Below, piece after piece: positions 9,401 through 17,180 of a stretch of 64,000 nucleotides of DNA (position 1 is its first letter; each line of letters begins with the position of its first letter). Position numbers and translations under genes: made by a program. Source of the DNA: an uncultured Bacteroidales bacterium (lineage in GTDB: Bacteria > Bacteroidota > Bacteroidia > Bacteroidales > UBA932). Below the pieces are notes generated by a model. It worked only from the letters and a program-made list of their open reading frames with translations, ran no database searches and had not been told where the DNA came from. Location: positions 62,001-126,000 of the forward strand of contig CASEBV010000006.1 of assembly GCA_949286415.1 (NCBI GenBank), in the 5' to 3' direction.

Positions 9401-9544
9401 TACGACAGTAGGAGCGTTCAGGTCCGGGAACACATCCACTTCGGTGCGGTTCATCACATAGACTCCGGCCACCATGAGCAGCACGGCCATCACAAGCACA
9501 AGCAGCCTGTTCTGCAAAGAAAAATGTATGATTTTGTTCAGCAT
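6434..9544 (-). CDS. CusA/CzcA-type heavy-metal efflux RND permease
   Basis: This 1036-residue protein is the usual length for the family. It has the RND architecture of twelve membrane helices with two large periplasmic loops. The segment GGLAIAIGSLVDDAIVDVEN in the fourth helix region carries the charged residues of the proton relay, and FPDLNAPTVVVMTEAGGMAAEEVE near the N-terminus is typical of the CusA/CzcA (HME) branch rather than the drug-export branch. It is expected to export metal cations (Cu+, Ag+, Zn2+, Co2+ or similar) from periplasm or cytoplasm; the ion cannot be told from sequence alone. The adaptor gene lies upstream (31-bp gap) and the TolC gene 20 bp downstream. The His-rich adaptor and the Fur-family regulator upstream support a metal role. 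Confidence 0.92.
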   Translation of the reverse strand: MLNKIIHFSLQNRLLVLVMAVLLMVAGVYVMNRTEVDVFPDLNAPTVVVMTEAGGMAAEEVEQLVTFPIETAVNGATGVRRVRSSSTAGFSVVWVEFDWDTDIYLARQIVSEKIAMAAEELPDNVGNPTLGPQSSILGELLIVGMTADSTSMLDLRTIADWTIRPRLLSTGGVAQVAVLGGDIKEYQVLIHPEKMKHYGVTLGEVMAVTRGMNRNTNGGVIYEYGNEYIVRGIVSTEDVAEMARSVIKVVGGAPVTLEDVADVRIGAQQPKLGLASEKGKPAVLVTVTKQPETGTLELTERLEAALEDVQKNLPPDVKLSTDTFRQARFIESSISNVKSSLYEGAIFVVIVLILFLANVRTTIISLVTLPLSILISILTLNWMGMTINTMSLGGLAIAIGSLVDDAIVDVENVWKHIRANKALPAAERRPVLDVVFDASKEVRMPILNSTLIIVVSFVPLFFLSGMEGRMLAPLGVAFITALFASTLVALTLTPVLCSYMLDYKVKGDGVPKEAFLAVWLKKYYRIALKWVMRHKKSVVGATVALFCVALGLFFTLGHSFLPPFNEGSFTINVSSLPGISLEESDKIGRQAEELLLSIPEIQTVARKTGRAELDEHALGVNVSEIEAPFELRDRSHAELLAEVREKLSTITGANIEIGQPISHRIDAMLSGTQASIAIKLFGDDLNRMFAIGNQIKDRISGVEGIADLNVEQQIERPEIKIVPKREMLAKYGISMPAFSEFVTVNMAGETVSQVYEQGKSFNLVVRASESDRGSAERIRNLMIDDAQGNKLPLSYVADVVSSSGPNAINRENVKRKVVISANAAGRDLGSVVDDIREIVEDEIALPEGYHIEYGGQFESEKAASRVLLLTSLMSIVVIFLLLYMQFKSAAQSGVVLLNLPLALIGGVFALLMTTGELSIPAIIGFISLFGIATRNGMLLISHYNLLREQGRSLYDSIITGSLDRLNPILMTALSSALALIPLAIKGDLPGNEIQSPMAKVILGGLLTSTFLNGFIVPVMYWWLHRKEEKETPKQIN

Positions 9545-9574
9545 GATGCTTCAAGGTTAGGGTGTCCGTATCTG

Positions 9575-10747
9575 TCAGTGGTTATGGGTGTGCGCCGGGA
9601 TGGCATTGCTTGCCGAGGCCAGCCTGACATTATATGCCCCGGCGGTCACGACATTGTCTCCGGCCTTGACTCCTGACACAATCTCCACCCTCTCACCGTC
9701 GCTTTCGCCGAGAGTCACCTCCTGCTTCCTGTAGCAGCTCTCATCCATCTTTATGTACACGAAATTCACCCCCTGCTCTTCGGTCACGGCCTGCAGAGGA
9801 AGGGAAATGACATCATTGCGGACACCGGTCAGAAGCCACACTTCCGCAAAAGAGCCCGGAACAAGGCCGTGCCCTGCCGGGATGGAGAATGTCACCGGAA
9901 TATAATGCGATGCCGCTGCGGAACTGCGCCCGACAGAAAGGAGCCTGCCTCCGAGAGCCTTGACATTCTCTGTCCTGGCCATGGAAGGTGTCCTGAAGTT
10001 GGCCGAAACGATTCCCCCTGTCCTGTCATAATAGGTCTGGGACAAATCCGCCTGCAGCACCAGGCTGCTGTTCCTGACGACACATGCGAGAGGTGTTCCC
10101 ATCGACACATAGTCGCCTTCCCTGACAAATATGCTCTCCACATATCCGCCGCACGGAGAGCAGACCACCACTCCCGTACCGTCGGCATTGGGCTTCAGAG
10201 CCTCATATGCGAGACGGGCATTCTCGTAATTCTCCTTGATTCTCACATATTCTTTCTGGGAAACTATCCTGCTGTCCACGAGTGAGGAAACCCTCTCGTA
10301 TTCTGCCTTGGCAGCCTCGTAGGCTACCTTTGCCTTTCCGATGCGGTTTCCGTCCTGGATTGTCCCCGATATGACGGAAAAGAGCGTCTGCCCCTCGTCC
10401 ACGGCAGCTCCTTCAAAATAATTCCCCCCGAAGGACACTATGCCGTCGGCCGGAGCCACAACGGTCATCTCGTCACCCCTGGAGGAAAGAATCTGTCCGC
10501 CGGTGCGGATTACGCCCGAAAACTCCGCCGGTGACGCGGTTTCGGTCATTATCCCGGCTGCAGCTGCCTTTTCGGGAGAAATCACTATTTCATCCGAATG
10601 TCCGGCATGAGCCCCGGCTGCCCCATGAGCCTCCGCGGCCCCATGTTCAGCCTCGTGGTCGTGCGGGTCTTCATGGTTGTGGCCTGCATTGCAGGACCAT
10701 AGAAGGAATGCCGTACACATTCCGGCAAGAAGAGCGAGTCTTTTCAT
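9575..10747 (-). CDS. RND periplasmic adaptor, His-rich lipoprotein (CusB-like)
   Basis: This 390-residue protein has a lipoprotein signal peptide (FLLWSC, Cys19). A His-rich segment follows (GHNHEDPHDHEAEHGAAEAH and on to about residue 50), and the protein ends in HTHNH; both could bind metal. Next come the barrel-sandwich/lipoyl halves, an alpha-hairpin (AKVAYEAAKAEYERV), and the beta-barrel and membrane-proximal domains of HlyD/CusB adaptors. It would bridge the inner-membrane pump and the outer-membrane channel. It is the first gene of the operon, with a TATCTTTG promoter element 43 bp upstream (10790-10797) and a perfect palindrome just beyond that. Metal-binding N-termini are known in CusB-like adaptors; the specific ion is not predictable here. 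Confidence 0.9.
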   Translation of the reverse strand: MKRLALLAGMCTAFLLWSCNAGHNHEDPHDHEAEHGAAEAHGAAGAHAGHSDEIVISPEKAAAAGIMTETASPAEFSGVIRTGGQILSSRGDEMTVVAPADGIVSFGGNYFEGAAVDEGQTLFSVISGTIQDGNRIGKAKVAYEAAKAEYERVSSLVDSRIVSQKEYVRIKENYENARLAYEALKPNADGTGVVVCSPCGGYVESIFVREGDYVSMGTPLACVVRNSSLVLQADLSQTYYDRTGGIVSANFRTPSMARTENVKALGGRLLSVGRSSAAASHYIPVTFSIPAGHGLVPGSFAEVWLLTGVRNDVISLPLQAVTEEQGVNFVYIKMDESCYRKQEVTLGESDGERVEIVSGVKAGDNVVTAGAYNVRLASASNAIPAHTHNH

Positions 10748-10789
10748 ATCTTTACACTGTTAAAATCGTCTGACAATTTTTGACAGCCG

Positions 10790-10797
10790 CAAAGATA
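10790..10797 (-). promoter_or_regulatory. -7 promoter element of the metal efflux operon
   Basis: The minus strand reads TATCTTTG. Transcription would begin about 40 nt before the adaptor start. The palindrome at 10811-10823 lies at the upstream edge of the promoter, where a regulator could block or assist RNA polymerase. Confidence 0.6.
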
Positions 10798-10810
10798 TTC
10801 CTAAACTGCC

Positions 10811-10823
10811 GCAACCCGGTTGC
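10811..10823. promoter_or_regulatory. Perfect palindrome, candidate operator for the Fur-family regulator
   Basis: GCAACC-C-GGTTGC is a perfect 6+1+6 inverted repeat. It lies between the Fur-family gene (10860-11309) and the efflux promoter (10790-10797), where a repressor of the operon would be expected to bind. Assignment to this regulator is inference. Confidence 0.4.
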
Positions 10824-10859
10824 AATATATCCGCCTGCTCTATTTTTCTGCCCTTGCCG

Positions 10860-11309
10860 TCAATCATTACTCCGGACAGCCGGCATCCTGCGGCACTCGG
10901 GGCAGATTCCCTTTATGATATAATTGACTGAACTGGCGCTGAATCCTTCGGGAAGGTCGACAAGAGGGGCGGAAATGTCCTTGAGACAGAATGTCCTGTG
11001 ACATTTTTCACAATAGAAGTGAGTGTGCATGTCCGCAATGGTGCAGTTGTCGCGTCCCCCGCAGACTTCATATTTGACCGACCCGGTGCCGTCGTCTATC
11101 GAATGTACTATATGATGTTTCTCAAACACTTCCAGAGTCCGGAATATGCTTGACTTGTCCACTGTGTCCAGTTCTGTCTCAAGGTCAGAAAGCGACATGG
11201 GACGGGACGAACACATCAGGGCCTCCATGACAAGAATCCTTATTGAGGTGACCCTGACTCCCTTCCTTTCCAGTATTTCTATGGATTTCTGACTGTCCGC
11301 CATTATCAT
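10860..11309 (-). CDS. Fur-family metal-responsive transcriptional regulator
   Basis: This is a 149-residue protein. An N-terminal winged helix (GVRVTSIRILVMEAL, DKSSIFRTLEVFEKHHIV) precedes the dimerisation domain with HTHFYCEKC and, near the end, CPEC, which form the structural four-cysteine zinc site. Histidines in the HTHF region belong to the regulatory metal site. Two ATGs lie six bases apart (11309 and 11303). Members sense Fe, Zn, Mn, Ni or peroxide, and the subtype cannot be fixed here. The gene sits directly upstream of and in line with the metal efflux operon, which has a palindrome in its promoter region, so control of that operon is likely. It is divergent from the second RND system, whose adaptor starts 97 bp away. 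Confidence 0.9.
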   Translation of the reverse strand: MIMADSQKSIEILERKGVRVTSIRILVMEALMCSSRPMSLSDLETELDTVDKSSIFRTLEVFEKHHIVHSIDDGTGSVKYEVCGGRDNCTIADMHTHFYCEKCHRTFCLKDISAPLVDLPEGFSASSVNYIIKGICPECRRMPAVRSND

Positions 11310-11374
11310 TCAGTGAAAGCCATACATATTTCCCCGCCGGGATGGCAATCCGTACAAATTTACAGAATAATGCA

Positions 11375-11382
11375 TATATTTG
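11375..11382 (+). promoter_or_regulatory. -7 promoter element of the multidrug-type RND operon
   Basis: It reads TATATTTG, about 23 nt before ATG 11406. It supports that ATG as the start rather than the upstream in-frame ATG at 11313. Confidence 0.55.
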
Positions 11383-11405
11383 CAAGTTGGAATAATTTAC
11401 TTTTT

Positions 11406-12632
11406 ATGAAAGGATCGCAATTTCTCAAGGACACATACGCCAATGTAGGCAAAAGTTCACAATACATTGTTGTAAAAATCAAAAAGTTGGACTGGAGGCA
11501 CTGGACAGCCATAGGAATTGTCGTTGCCGGCATTGCCGGTGTTATAATCTGGCTGACAAGACCGGAACCGGCAGAAGAAGTCGTGCCTATTGTCAGTACG
11601 GAGACTGTGACAACGGAAGATGTGCAGATTTACGGTGAATACCCGGGAAGCGTGACCGCGCAGCAGTTCGTTGAAGTCCGCGCGAGGGTGGAAGGCTATC
11701 TGGAGCAGATGCTTTTCGAGGAAGGAACCTATGTCAAGAAAAACCAGGTGCTCTTCATCATTGACCCGCGCCAGTACAAGGCTACGGTCGACAGGGCAAA
11801 GGCCATGCTTGAAAAAGCCAAGGCCATGGAACTCAAGGCAGAAAGAGACCTTGAACGCATCCGCCCCCTGTATGACCAGAAGGCAGCCAGCCAGCTGGAC
11901 CTCGACAATGCCATCGCCTCATACGAAAGCGCCAAGGCCGAAGTCCTCATGAGCGAGGCCGACCTCAAGCAGGATGAACTGGCGCTGAGCTACACCACGG
12001 TACGTTCCCCTATCAGCGGCTACATAAGCGAGAGACATGCAGACATCGGTACACTTGTAGGTCCCGGGGGACAGTCCCTGCTGGCCACAATCGTCAAGAG
12101 CGACACGGTCACGGTGGAATTCAAGATGACCGACCTCGACTATCAGATAAGCAAGGCGAGGAATGTGAACATCGGACAGAAGGACTCCCTCAGGAAATGG
12201 GACCCGTATGTCACCATCACCCTTGCGGACAAATCCGTGTACAAATACCGCGGACTCGTGGACTTCGCCGACCCTCAGGTGGATTCACGGTCAGGTACAT
12301 TCTCGGTACACGCCGACATCCCGAATCCGGACAGGGAACTGCTCCCGGGGCAGTTCACCAATGTGACACTTCTGCTTGATGTGCGGGAGGATGCGGTCGT
12401 AGTCCCTACAAAGGCTGTTGAAATAGAAAAGGACGGCTCCTATATATTCGTGCTCAGAAATGACAATATCGTGGAAAGACGATTCATCGAGCTCGGCCCC
12501 GAGACCGGCAACAATGTCGTGGTGGAAAGGGGGCTGCTCCCGGGAGAACAGATTGTGACGGAAGGCTTCCACAAGCTCCAGCACGGAATGAAGGCCAGAA
12601 GGGCAGACCAGCTTCAGGTGTCGATTGACTGA
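11406..12632 (+). CDS. RND periplasmic adaptor (AcrA/MexA type)
   Basis: This 408-residue protein has an N-terminal membrane anchor (WTAIGIVVAGIAGVIIWL) and no lipobox. It continues with a lipoyl half-motif (VEVRARVEGYLEQMLFEEGT), an alpha-hairpin rich in Ala/Lys/Glu (DRAKAMLEKAKAMELKAERD), and the barrel and membrane-proximal domains of AcrA-type adaptors. The frame extends upstream to ATG 11313, but the promoter element lies between the two, so ATG 11406 is preferred. It is followed 36 bp later by the pump/channel fusion gene. It would link inner and outer parts of a tripartite drug exporter; substrates are unknown. Confidence 0.92.
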   Translation: MKGSQFLKDTYANVGKSSQYIVVKIKKLDWRHWTAIGIVVAGIAGVIIWLTRPEPAEEVVPIVSTETVTTEDVQIYGEYPGSVTAQQFVEVRARVEGYLEQMLFEEGTYVKKNQVLFIIDPRQYKATVDRAKAMLEKAKAMELKAERDLERIRPLYDQKAASQLDLDNAIASYESAKAEVLMSEADLKQDELALSYTTVRSPISGYISERHADIGTLVGPGGQSLLATIVKSDTVTVEFKMTDLDYQISKARNVNIGQKDSLRKWDPYVTITLADKSVYKYRGLVDFADPQVDSRSGTFSVHADIPNPDRELLPGQFTNVTLLLDVREDAVVVPTKAVEIEKDGSYIFVLRNDNIVERRFIELGPETGNNVVVERGLLPGEQIVTEGFHKLQHGMKARRADQLQVSID

Positions 12633-12668
12633 CTGTCAGGCACCGATTGATTAACTAAAGGACAGAAA

Positions 12669-15600
12669 ATGAAATCAGATTTCTTCATAGACAGGCCCGT
12701 CTTCTCTATAGTCATATCGATTATCATCGTACTTGTCGGACTTATAGGGCTTGTAATGCTGCCTGTGGACCAGTATCCGCAGATTGTTCCTCCCGTAGTG
12801 AAAATCTCGGCTTCCTATCCTGGAGCAAGTGCACAGACCGTCGCACAGGCAGTGGCAACTCCTATTGAACAGGAGTTGAACGGCACGCCTGGCATGCTCT
12901 ACATGGAGTCAACCAACACCAATTCGGGAAGCTTCTCGGCCACCCTGACATTTGACATTTCCAGCGACCCTGACCTTGCGGCCGTCGAAGTGCAGAACAG
13001 GGTCAAGCTGGCGGAGTCCAGGCTTCCGGCAGAAGTGGTGCAGAACGGAATTTCGGTGGAAAAGGAGTCCGCAAGCCGCCTCATGACCATCACAGTGCTT
13101 TCCGATGACCCGAAGTTCGATGAGATATACTTGAGCAACTATACTACTCTCAATGTTCTGGACATGCTCCGCCGTGTTCCTGGAGTAGGCCGCGTATCCA
13201 ATATCGGAAGCCGCTATTACGGAATGCAGATATGGGTGCAGCCGGACAAGCTGGCAAGCCTCGGTCTTACTGTCGATGACCTCACGAGTGCGATAAAAGA
13301 CCAGAACCGGGAGTCCGCCGCCGGTGTGCTCGGTCAGCAGCCTATCAGCAATGTCGATGTCACTATCCCGATTACCGCCACAGGAAGGCTCTCTTCCGTA
13401 AGCCAGTTCGAGAACATTGTGGTCAGGACCGGGGATGACGGGGCCATCATCAGAATAAAGGATGTGGCGAGAGTATCCCTTGAGGCCCAGTCATACAACA
13501 CTGAGAGCGGCATCAACGGAGGAAATGCAGCAGTGATGTATGTGTACACCCTTCCGGGAGCAAATGCAATGAAAGTCGCCGAAGATGTCAAGGCCACCAT
13601 GGAAGAAATCAGCAAGAATTTCCCGGACGGCATCACATACGACATCCCGTTCGACATGACCACTTACATTTCGGAATCAATCCACCATGTGTACAAGACT
13701 CTCTTTGAGGCTCTCTTCCTGGTGATTCTCGTGGTCTTCCTCTCTCTCCAGAGCTGGAGGGCGACCATCATTCCGGCAATAGCGGTCCCGATATCCCTTA
13801 TCGGAACCTTCGGCATCATGCTCGTGTTCGGCTTCTCCCTCAACATGATGACCCTGCTGGGACTGATACTTGCCATCGGTATTGTGGTGGACGACGCCAT
13901 CGTGGTGGTCGAGAATGTGGACAGAATCATGGCAGAAGAGAATCTGCCGCCATATGAAGCCACAAAGAAAGCCATGAGTGGCATAGGAAGCGCCCTTATT
14001 GCCATGTCTCTGGTGCTCTGTGCCGTCTTCATTCCTGTGAGTTTCCTCTCCGGCATCACCGGACAGCTGTTCCGGCAGTTCACCATCACCATCGCGGTAT
14101 CAGTCATCATTTCCACAATAGTCGCCCTGACGCTGAGCCCGGTCATGTGCTCCAGACTGCTCAAGCCGCATGACGCGAATGCCAGGAAAAATTTCCTTTT
14201 CCGCAAGATCAACCAGGGATTTGATGCCGGCAACTCGTTTTATGCCAAAGTCATACATGCCAGCCTGAGGCACTCCCCGAGGATGTTCGCCCTTTTCGGC
14301 GTGACAGTCGTATGTATCTGGGCTCTGTCCCAGATAGTTCCGAAGAGCTTCATGCCGCAGGAAGACCAGGGATATTTCACAGTTGAACTCGAGCTTCCCG
14401 TCGGCGCGACTCTCGAAAGGACAAGGGAAGTCACCGACAGGGCAATGGATTTCCTGCTCAGGCAGCATGACATAGAATATGTGCTGAATGTGACGGGGTC
14501 AAGTCCCCGCATCGGCACAAGCCAGTCCAACAGTACGCTGACAGTCATAATGAAACCATGGGAAGAGAGAAAGGAGACCGATATCAACAAGATGATGCAG
14601 ATGGTTCGGGACACCCTTTCCCTGTATCCTGAAAGCAAGGTCTATATCAGCAGTCCTGCCGTAATCCCGGGACTCGGCACCTCGGGTGGTTTCTCCATGG
14701 TGCTTGAAGCCCGCGGAGACGCCACATATGACGACCTTCAGGCTGCGGCGGACACCCTCCTTTTCTATGCTTCCCAAAGGAAAGAACTCACCGGACTTGC
14801 CTCCGGAATCCAGAAAAATATCCCGCAGCTCTATTTTGACGCCGACAGGGACAAAATCCAGCTTCTGGGAGTGCCTCTGTCCGATGTATTCTCCACATTG
14901 AAAGCCTTCACCGGTTCAATATATGTGAATGACTTCAACATGTACAACCGTGTCTACAGGGTATACCTCCAGGCAGACGCCCCGTACAGGGCGCACAAGG
15001 ACAATCTCAACCTGTTCTTCGTCAAGAGCGACAGCGGAGCCATGATTCCGGTGACGGCCCTCGGCAACACCCAGTACACCACAGGCCCCGGCACAATCAA
15101 GAGATTCAACATGTACTACTCAGCCACAATCACAGGAGAAGCAGGGCATGGAGTCAGCTCGGGACAGGCAATGGATATTCTTGAGGAAATCACAGACGAG
15201 CATCTGCCGGACAATATTGACATAGAATGGAGCGGGCTTTCGTATCAGGAGAAGAAAGAAGGAGGCCAGACAGGACTTGTGCTCGGACTTGCCCTTCTGT
15301 TCGTATTCCTCGTGCTCGCAGCCCAGTATGAGAGCTGGTCAGTGCCGATTGCAGTAATTCTTTCCCTGCCGATTGCCATTGCCGGAGCATATCTCGGCAT
15401 CTGGCTTGTCGGCCTGGAAAGCAATGTATATTTCCAGATAGGACTTGTGATGCTCGTCGGCCTCGTGGCCAAGAATGCCATTCTCATCGTCGAATTTGCA
15501 AAAGAGGAAGTTGAAAAAGGAAAAACGATAGAAGAAGCCGCTGTCACTGCCGCCCACCTGAGGTTCAGGCCTATCGTGATGACATCCCTTGCCTTCATCC

Positions 15601-17159
15601 TCGGCATGCTTCCTCTCGTATTCGCCACAGGACCTGGAAGCGCCAGCCGCCAGAACATCGGTACCGGAGTATTCTTCGGAATGATTGTGGCGATTACCCT
15701 CGGCATCACATTCGTGCCGTTCTTCTTCGTATGGATATATAAACTCAAGAACAAGATGGCAGGAAAATCCAAAGGCATAGGGTCCGGAGCAGCCGTCATC
15801 GCAGCCGTCATCATAGCAGGCTCCTCGGCAGCCTCATGCTCGCCGGCAAAACATTGTGCCGAGCCTGAACTCAATCTGCCGGAGCAGTATATGGAGGCAT
15901 CCCCTGCCGCAGACTCGCTGACATTGGCAGATGTGAAATGGTGGGAACTGTATGCCGACACCACCCTCCAGAATTTCATAAAGCAGGCCCTCGAGTACAA
16001 CAAGGACATGCTGATTGCAGCTGAACGGATCCGGGAACTTGAATGCAGATACAGAATCCAGAGGTCAGAACTCTGGCCGTCCATTTCCGCCGAGGCATAT
16101 GCCAGCAATGAATACAACAATTACGGCGGCAATGCAGCTGACCCCAATGATCCGGAACACGGTCCGAAAATCGCCCTGCGATGGGAAATCGACATCTGGG
16201 GACACCTCAGGTGGGCCAGCAAGGAAAAGATGGCCGAATATCTGGCAAGCATAGAGGCGCAGAGGGCTCTGCAGATGACCCTTGTCTCGGAAGTAGCCAA
16301 GACATACTTCGAACTGATTTCCCTTGACAACGAACTTGAAATTGTCAGACGCACACTGAAGACACGCCAGGAAGGAGTCAAGCAGGCCAAACTCCGCGCT
16401 GACGGAGGCCTGACATCAGAAATCCCGCACCAGCAGGCCCTTGTGGAACTGGCCACCACAGCGTCCCTTGTCCCTGACCTTGAAAGGAAAGTTGCCGTCA
16501 AGGAAAGCGAACTGGCATTTCTGACAGGCACCTATCCGCACGAGATGAAGAGACCGAGACAGGTGCTGGAACTGTCTTACAGGGACATTTTGCCGACCGG
16601 CATCCCGTCACAGCTTCTGGAGCGCCGTCCTGACCTCATGGAATCATGGCAAAGGCTCAGGGCAGCCGAGGCCGCAGTAGGAGTGGCACAGGCAGAGCGG
16701 TTTCCGACTTTCGTCATCGACCTTTCCGGAGGCCTTGAAAGCAATTCATTCCTCGATGTGCTGAAGTCCCCGTTCTATTACGCCGCAGCAGGGATAGCAT
16801 CACCGATTTTTGAATTCGGCAAGCGCAAGGCAGCATTCAAGGCGGCAATTTCCGAATACAATCAGGCCAAGCTTGAATATGAAAAGAATGTGATGCAGGC
16901 CGTCAAGGAAGTCTATGATGCCGTCGTAACATTCAATTCCGCACGGGAGAACACCAACCTGAAGTTCGACCTTCAGGAAGCGTCCCGCAAATATGTCTCT
17001 CTGGCCAGTTCACAGTATATCAACGGAATCCTGAACTATCTCGATGTGCTGGACGCCCAGAGAAGCTATTTTGACGCCCAGGTCGAACTCAGCAACGCAA
17101 TTGCCAACGAGTACATAGCACTGACGGAACTCTATAAAGCGCTTGGAGGCGGATGGTAA
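12669..17159 (+). CDS. AcrB-type RND pump fused in frame to a NodT/TolC-family channel
   Basis: This is a single 1496-residue frame. Residues 1-1029 are a full-length HAE1-type RND permease: FFIDRPVFSIVISIIIVLVG start, proton-relay pair Asp408-Asp409 in IGIVVDDAIVVVENVDRI, and last helix ending FFFVWIYKLKNK. Residues 1030-1496 are a full-length NodT-type outer-membrane factor. It begins with its own lipoprotein-like signal, MAGKSKG then a hydrophobic stretch and GSSAASC (Cys1057), followed by WWELYADTTLQNFIKQAL and the two helical/barrel repeats to the end. Normally these are separate genes. Since the pump C-terminus is cytoplasmic, residues 1036-1056 could serve as an internal signal sequence, with cleavage by signal peptidase II before Cys1057; alternatively ATG 15756 could be an internal start. 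A sequencing error that removed a stop cannot be excluded. Confidence 0.9.
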   Translation: MKSDFFIDRPVFSIVISIIIVLVGLIGLVMLPVDQYPQIVPPVVKISASYPGASAQTVAQAVATPIEQELNGTPGMLYMESTNTNSGSFSATLTFDISSDPDLAAVEVQNRVKLAESRLPAEVVQNGISVEKESASRLMTITVLSDDPKFDEIYLSNYTTLNVLDMLRRVPGVGRVSNIGSRYYGMQIWVQPDKLASLGLTVDDLTSAIKDQNRESAAGVLGQQPISNVDVTIPITATGRLSSVSQFENIVVRTGDDGAIIRIKDVARVSLEAQSYNTESGINGGNAAVMYVYTLPGANAMKVAEDVKATMEEISKNFPDGITYDIPFDMTTYISESIHHVYKTLFEALFLVILVVFLSLQSWRATIIPAIAVPISLIGTFGIMLVFGFSLNMMTLLGLILAIGIVVDDAIVVVENVDRIMAEENLPPYEATKKAMSGIGSALIAMSLVLCAVFIPVSFLSGITGQLFRQFTITIAVSVIISTIVALTLSPVMCSRLLKPHDANARKNFLFRKINQGFDAGNSFYAKVIHASLRHSPRMFALFGVTVVCIWALSQIVPKSFMPQEDQGYFTVELELPVGATLERTREVTDRAMDFLLRQHDIEYVLNVTGSSPRIGTSQSNSTLTVIMKPWEERKETDINKMMQMVRDTLSLYPESKVYISSPAVIPGLGTSGGFSMVLEARGDATYDDLQAAADTLLFYASQRKELTGLASGIQKNIPQLYFDADRDKIQLLGVPLSDVFSTLKAFTGSIYVNDFNMYNRVYRVYLQADAPYRAHKDNLNLFFVKSDSGAMIPVTALGNTQYTTGPGTIKRFNMYYSATITGEAGHGVSSGQAMDILEEITDEHLPDNIDIEWSGLSYQEKKEGGQTGLVLGLALLFVFLVLAAQYESWSVPIAVILSLPIAIAGAYLGIWLVGLESNVYFQIGLVMLVGLVAKNAILIVEFAKEEVEKGKTIEEAAVTAAHLRFRPIVMTSLAFILGMLPLVFATGPGSASRQNIGTGVFFGMIVAITLGITFVPFFFVWIYKLKNKMAGKSKGIGSGAAVIAAVIIAGSSAASCSPAKHCAEPELNLPEQYMEASPAADSLTLADVKWWELYADTTLQNFIKQALEYNKDMLIAAERIRELECRYRIQRSELWPSISAEAYASNEYNNYGGNAADPNDPEHGPKIALRWEIDIWGHLRWASKEKMAEYLASIEAQRALQMTLVSEVAKTYFELISLDNELEIVRRTLKTRQEGVKQAKLRADGGLTSEIPHQQALVELATTASLVPDLERKVAVKESELAFLTGTYPHEMKRPRQVLELSYRDILPTGIPSQLLERRPDLMESWQRLRAAEAAVGVAQAERFPTFVIDLSGGLESNSFLDVLKSPFYYAAAGIASPIFEFGKRKAAFKAAISEYNQAKLEYEKNVMQAVKEVYDAVVTFNSARENTNLKFDLQEASRKYVSLASSQYINGILNYLDVLDAQRSYFDAQVELSNAIANEYIALTELYKALGGGW

Positions 17160-17180
17160 ACCACCCGCCCCCAAGATTTT

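Noticed and set aside
15245..16120. 291-residue minus-strand frame across the RND/TolC junction
   Set aside because: Shadow of the fusion gene; low-complexity Ser/Pro/Arg-rich translation with no motif.
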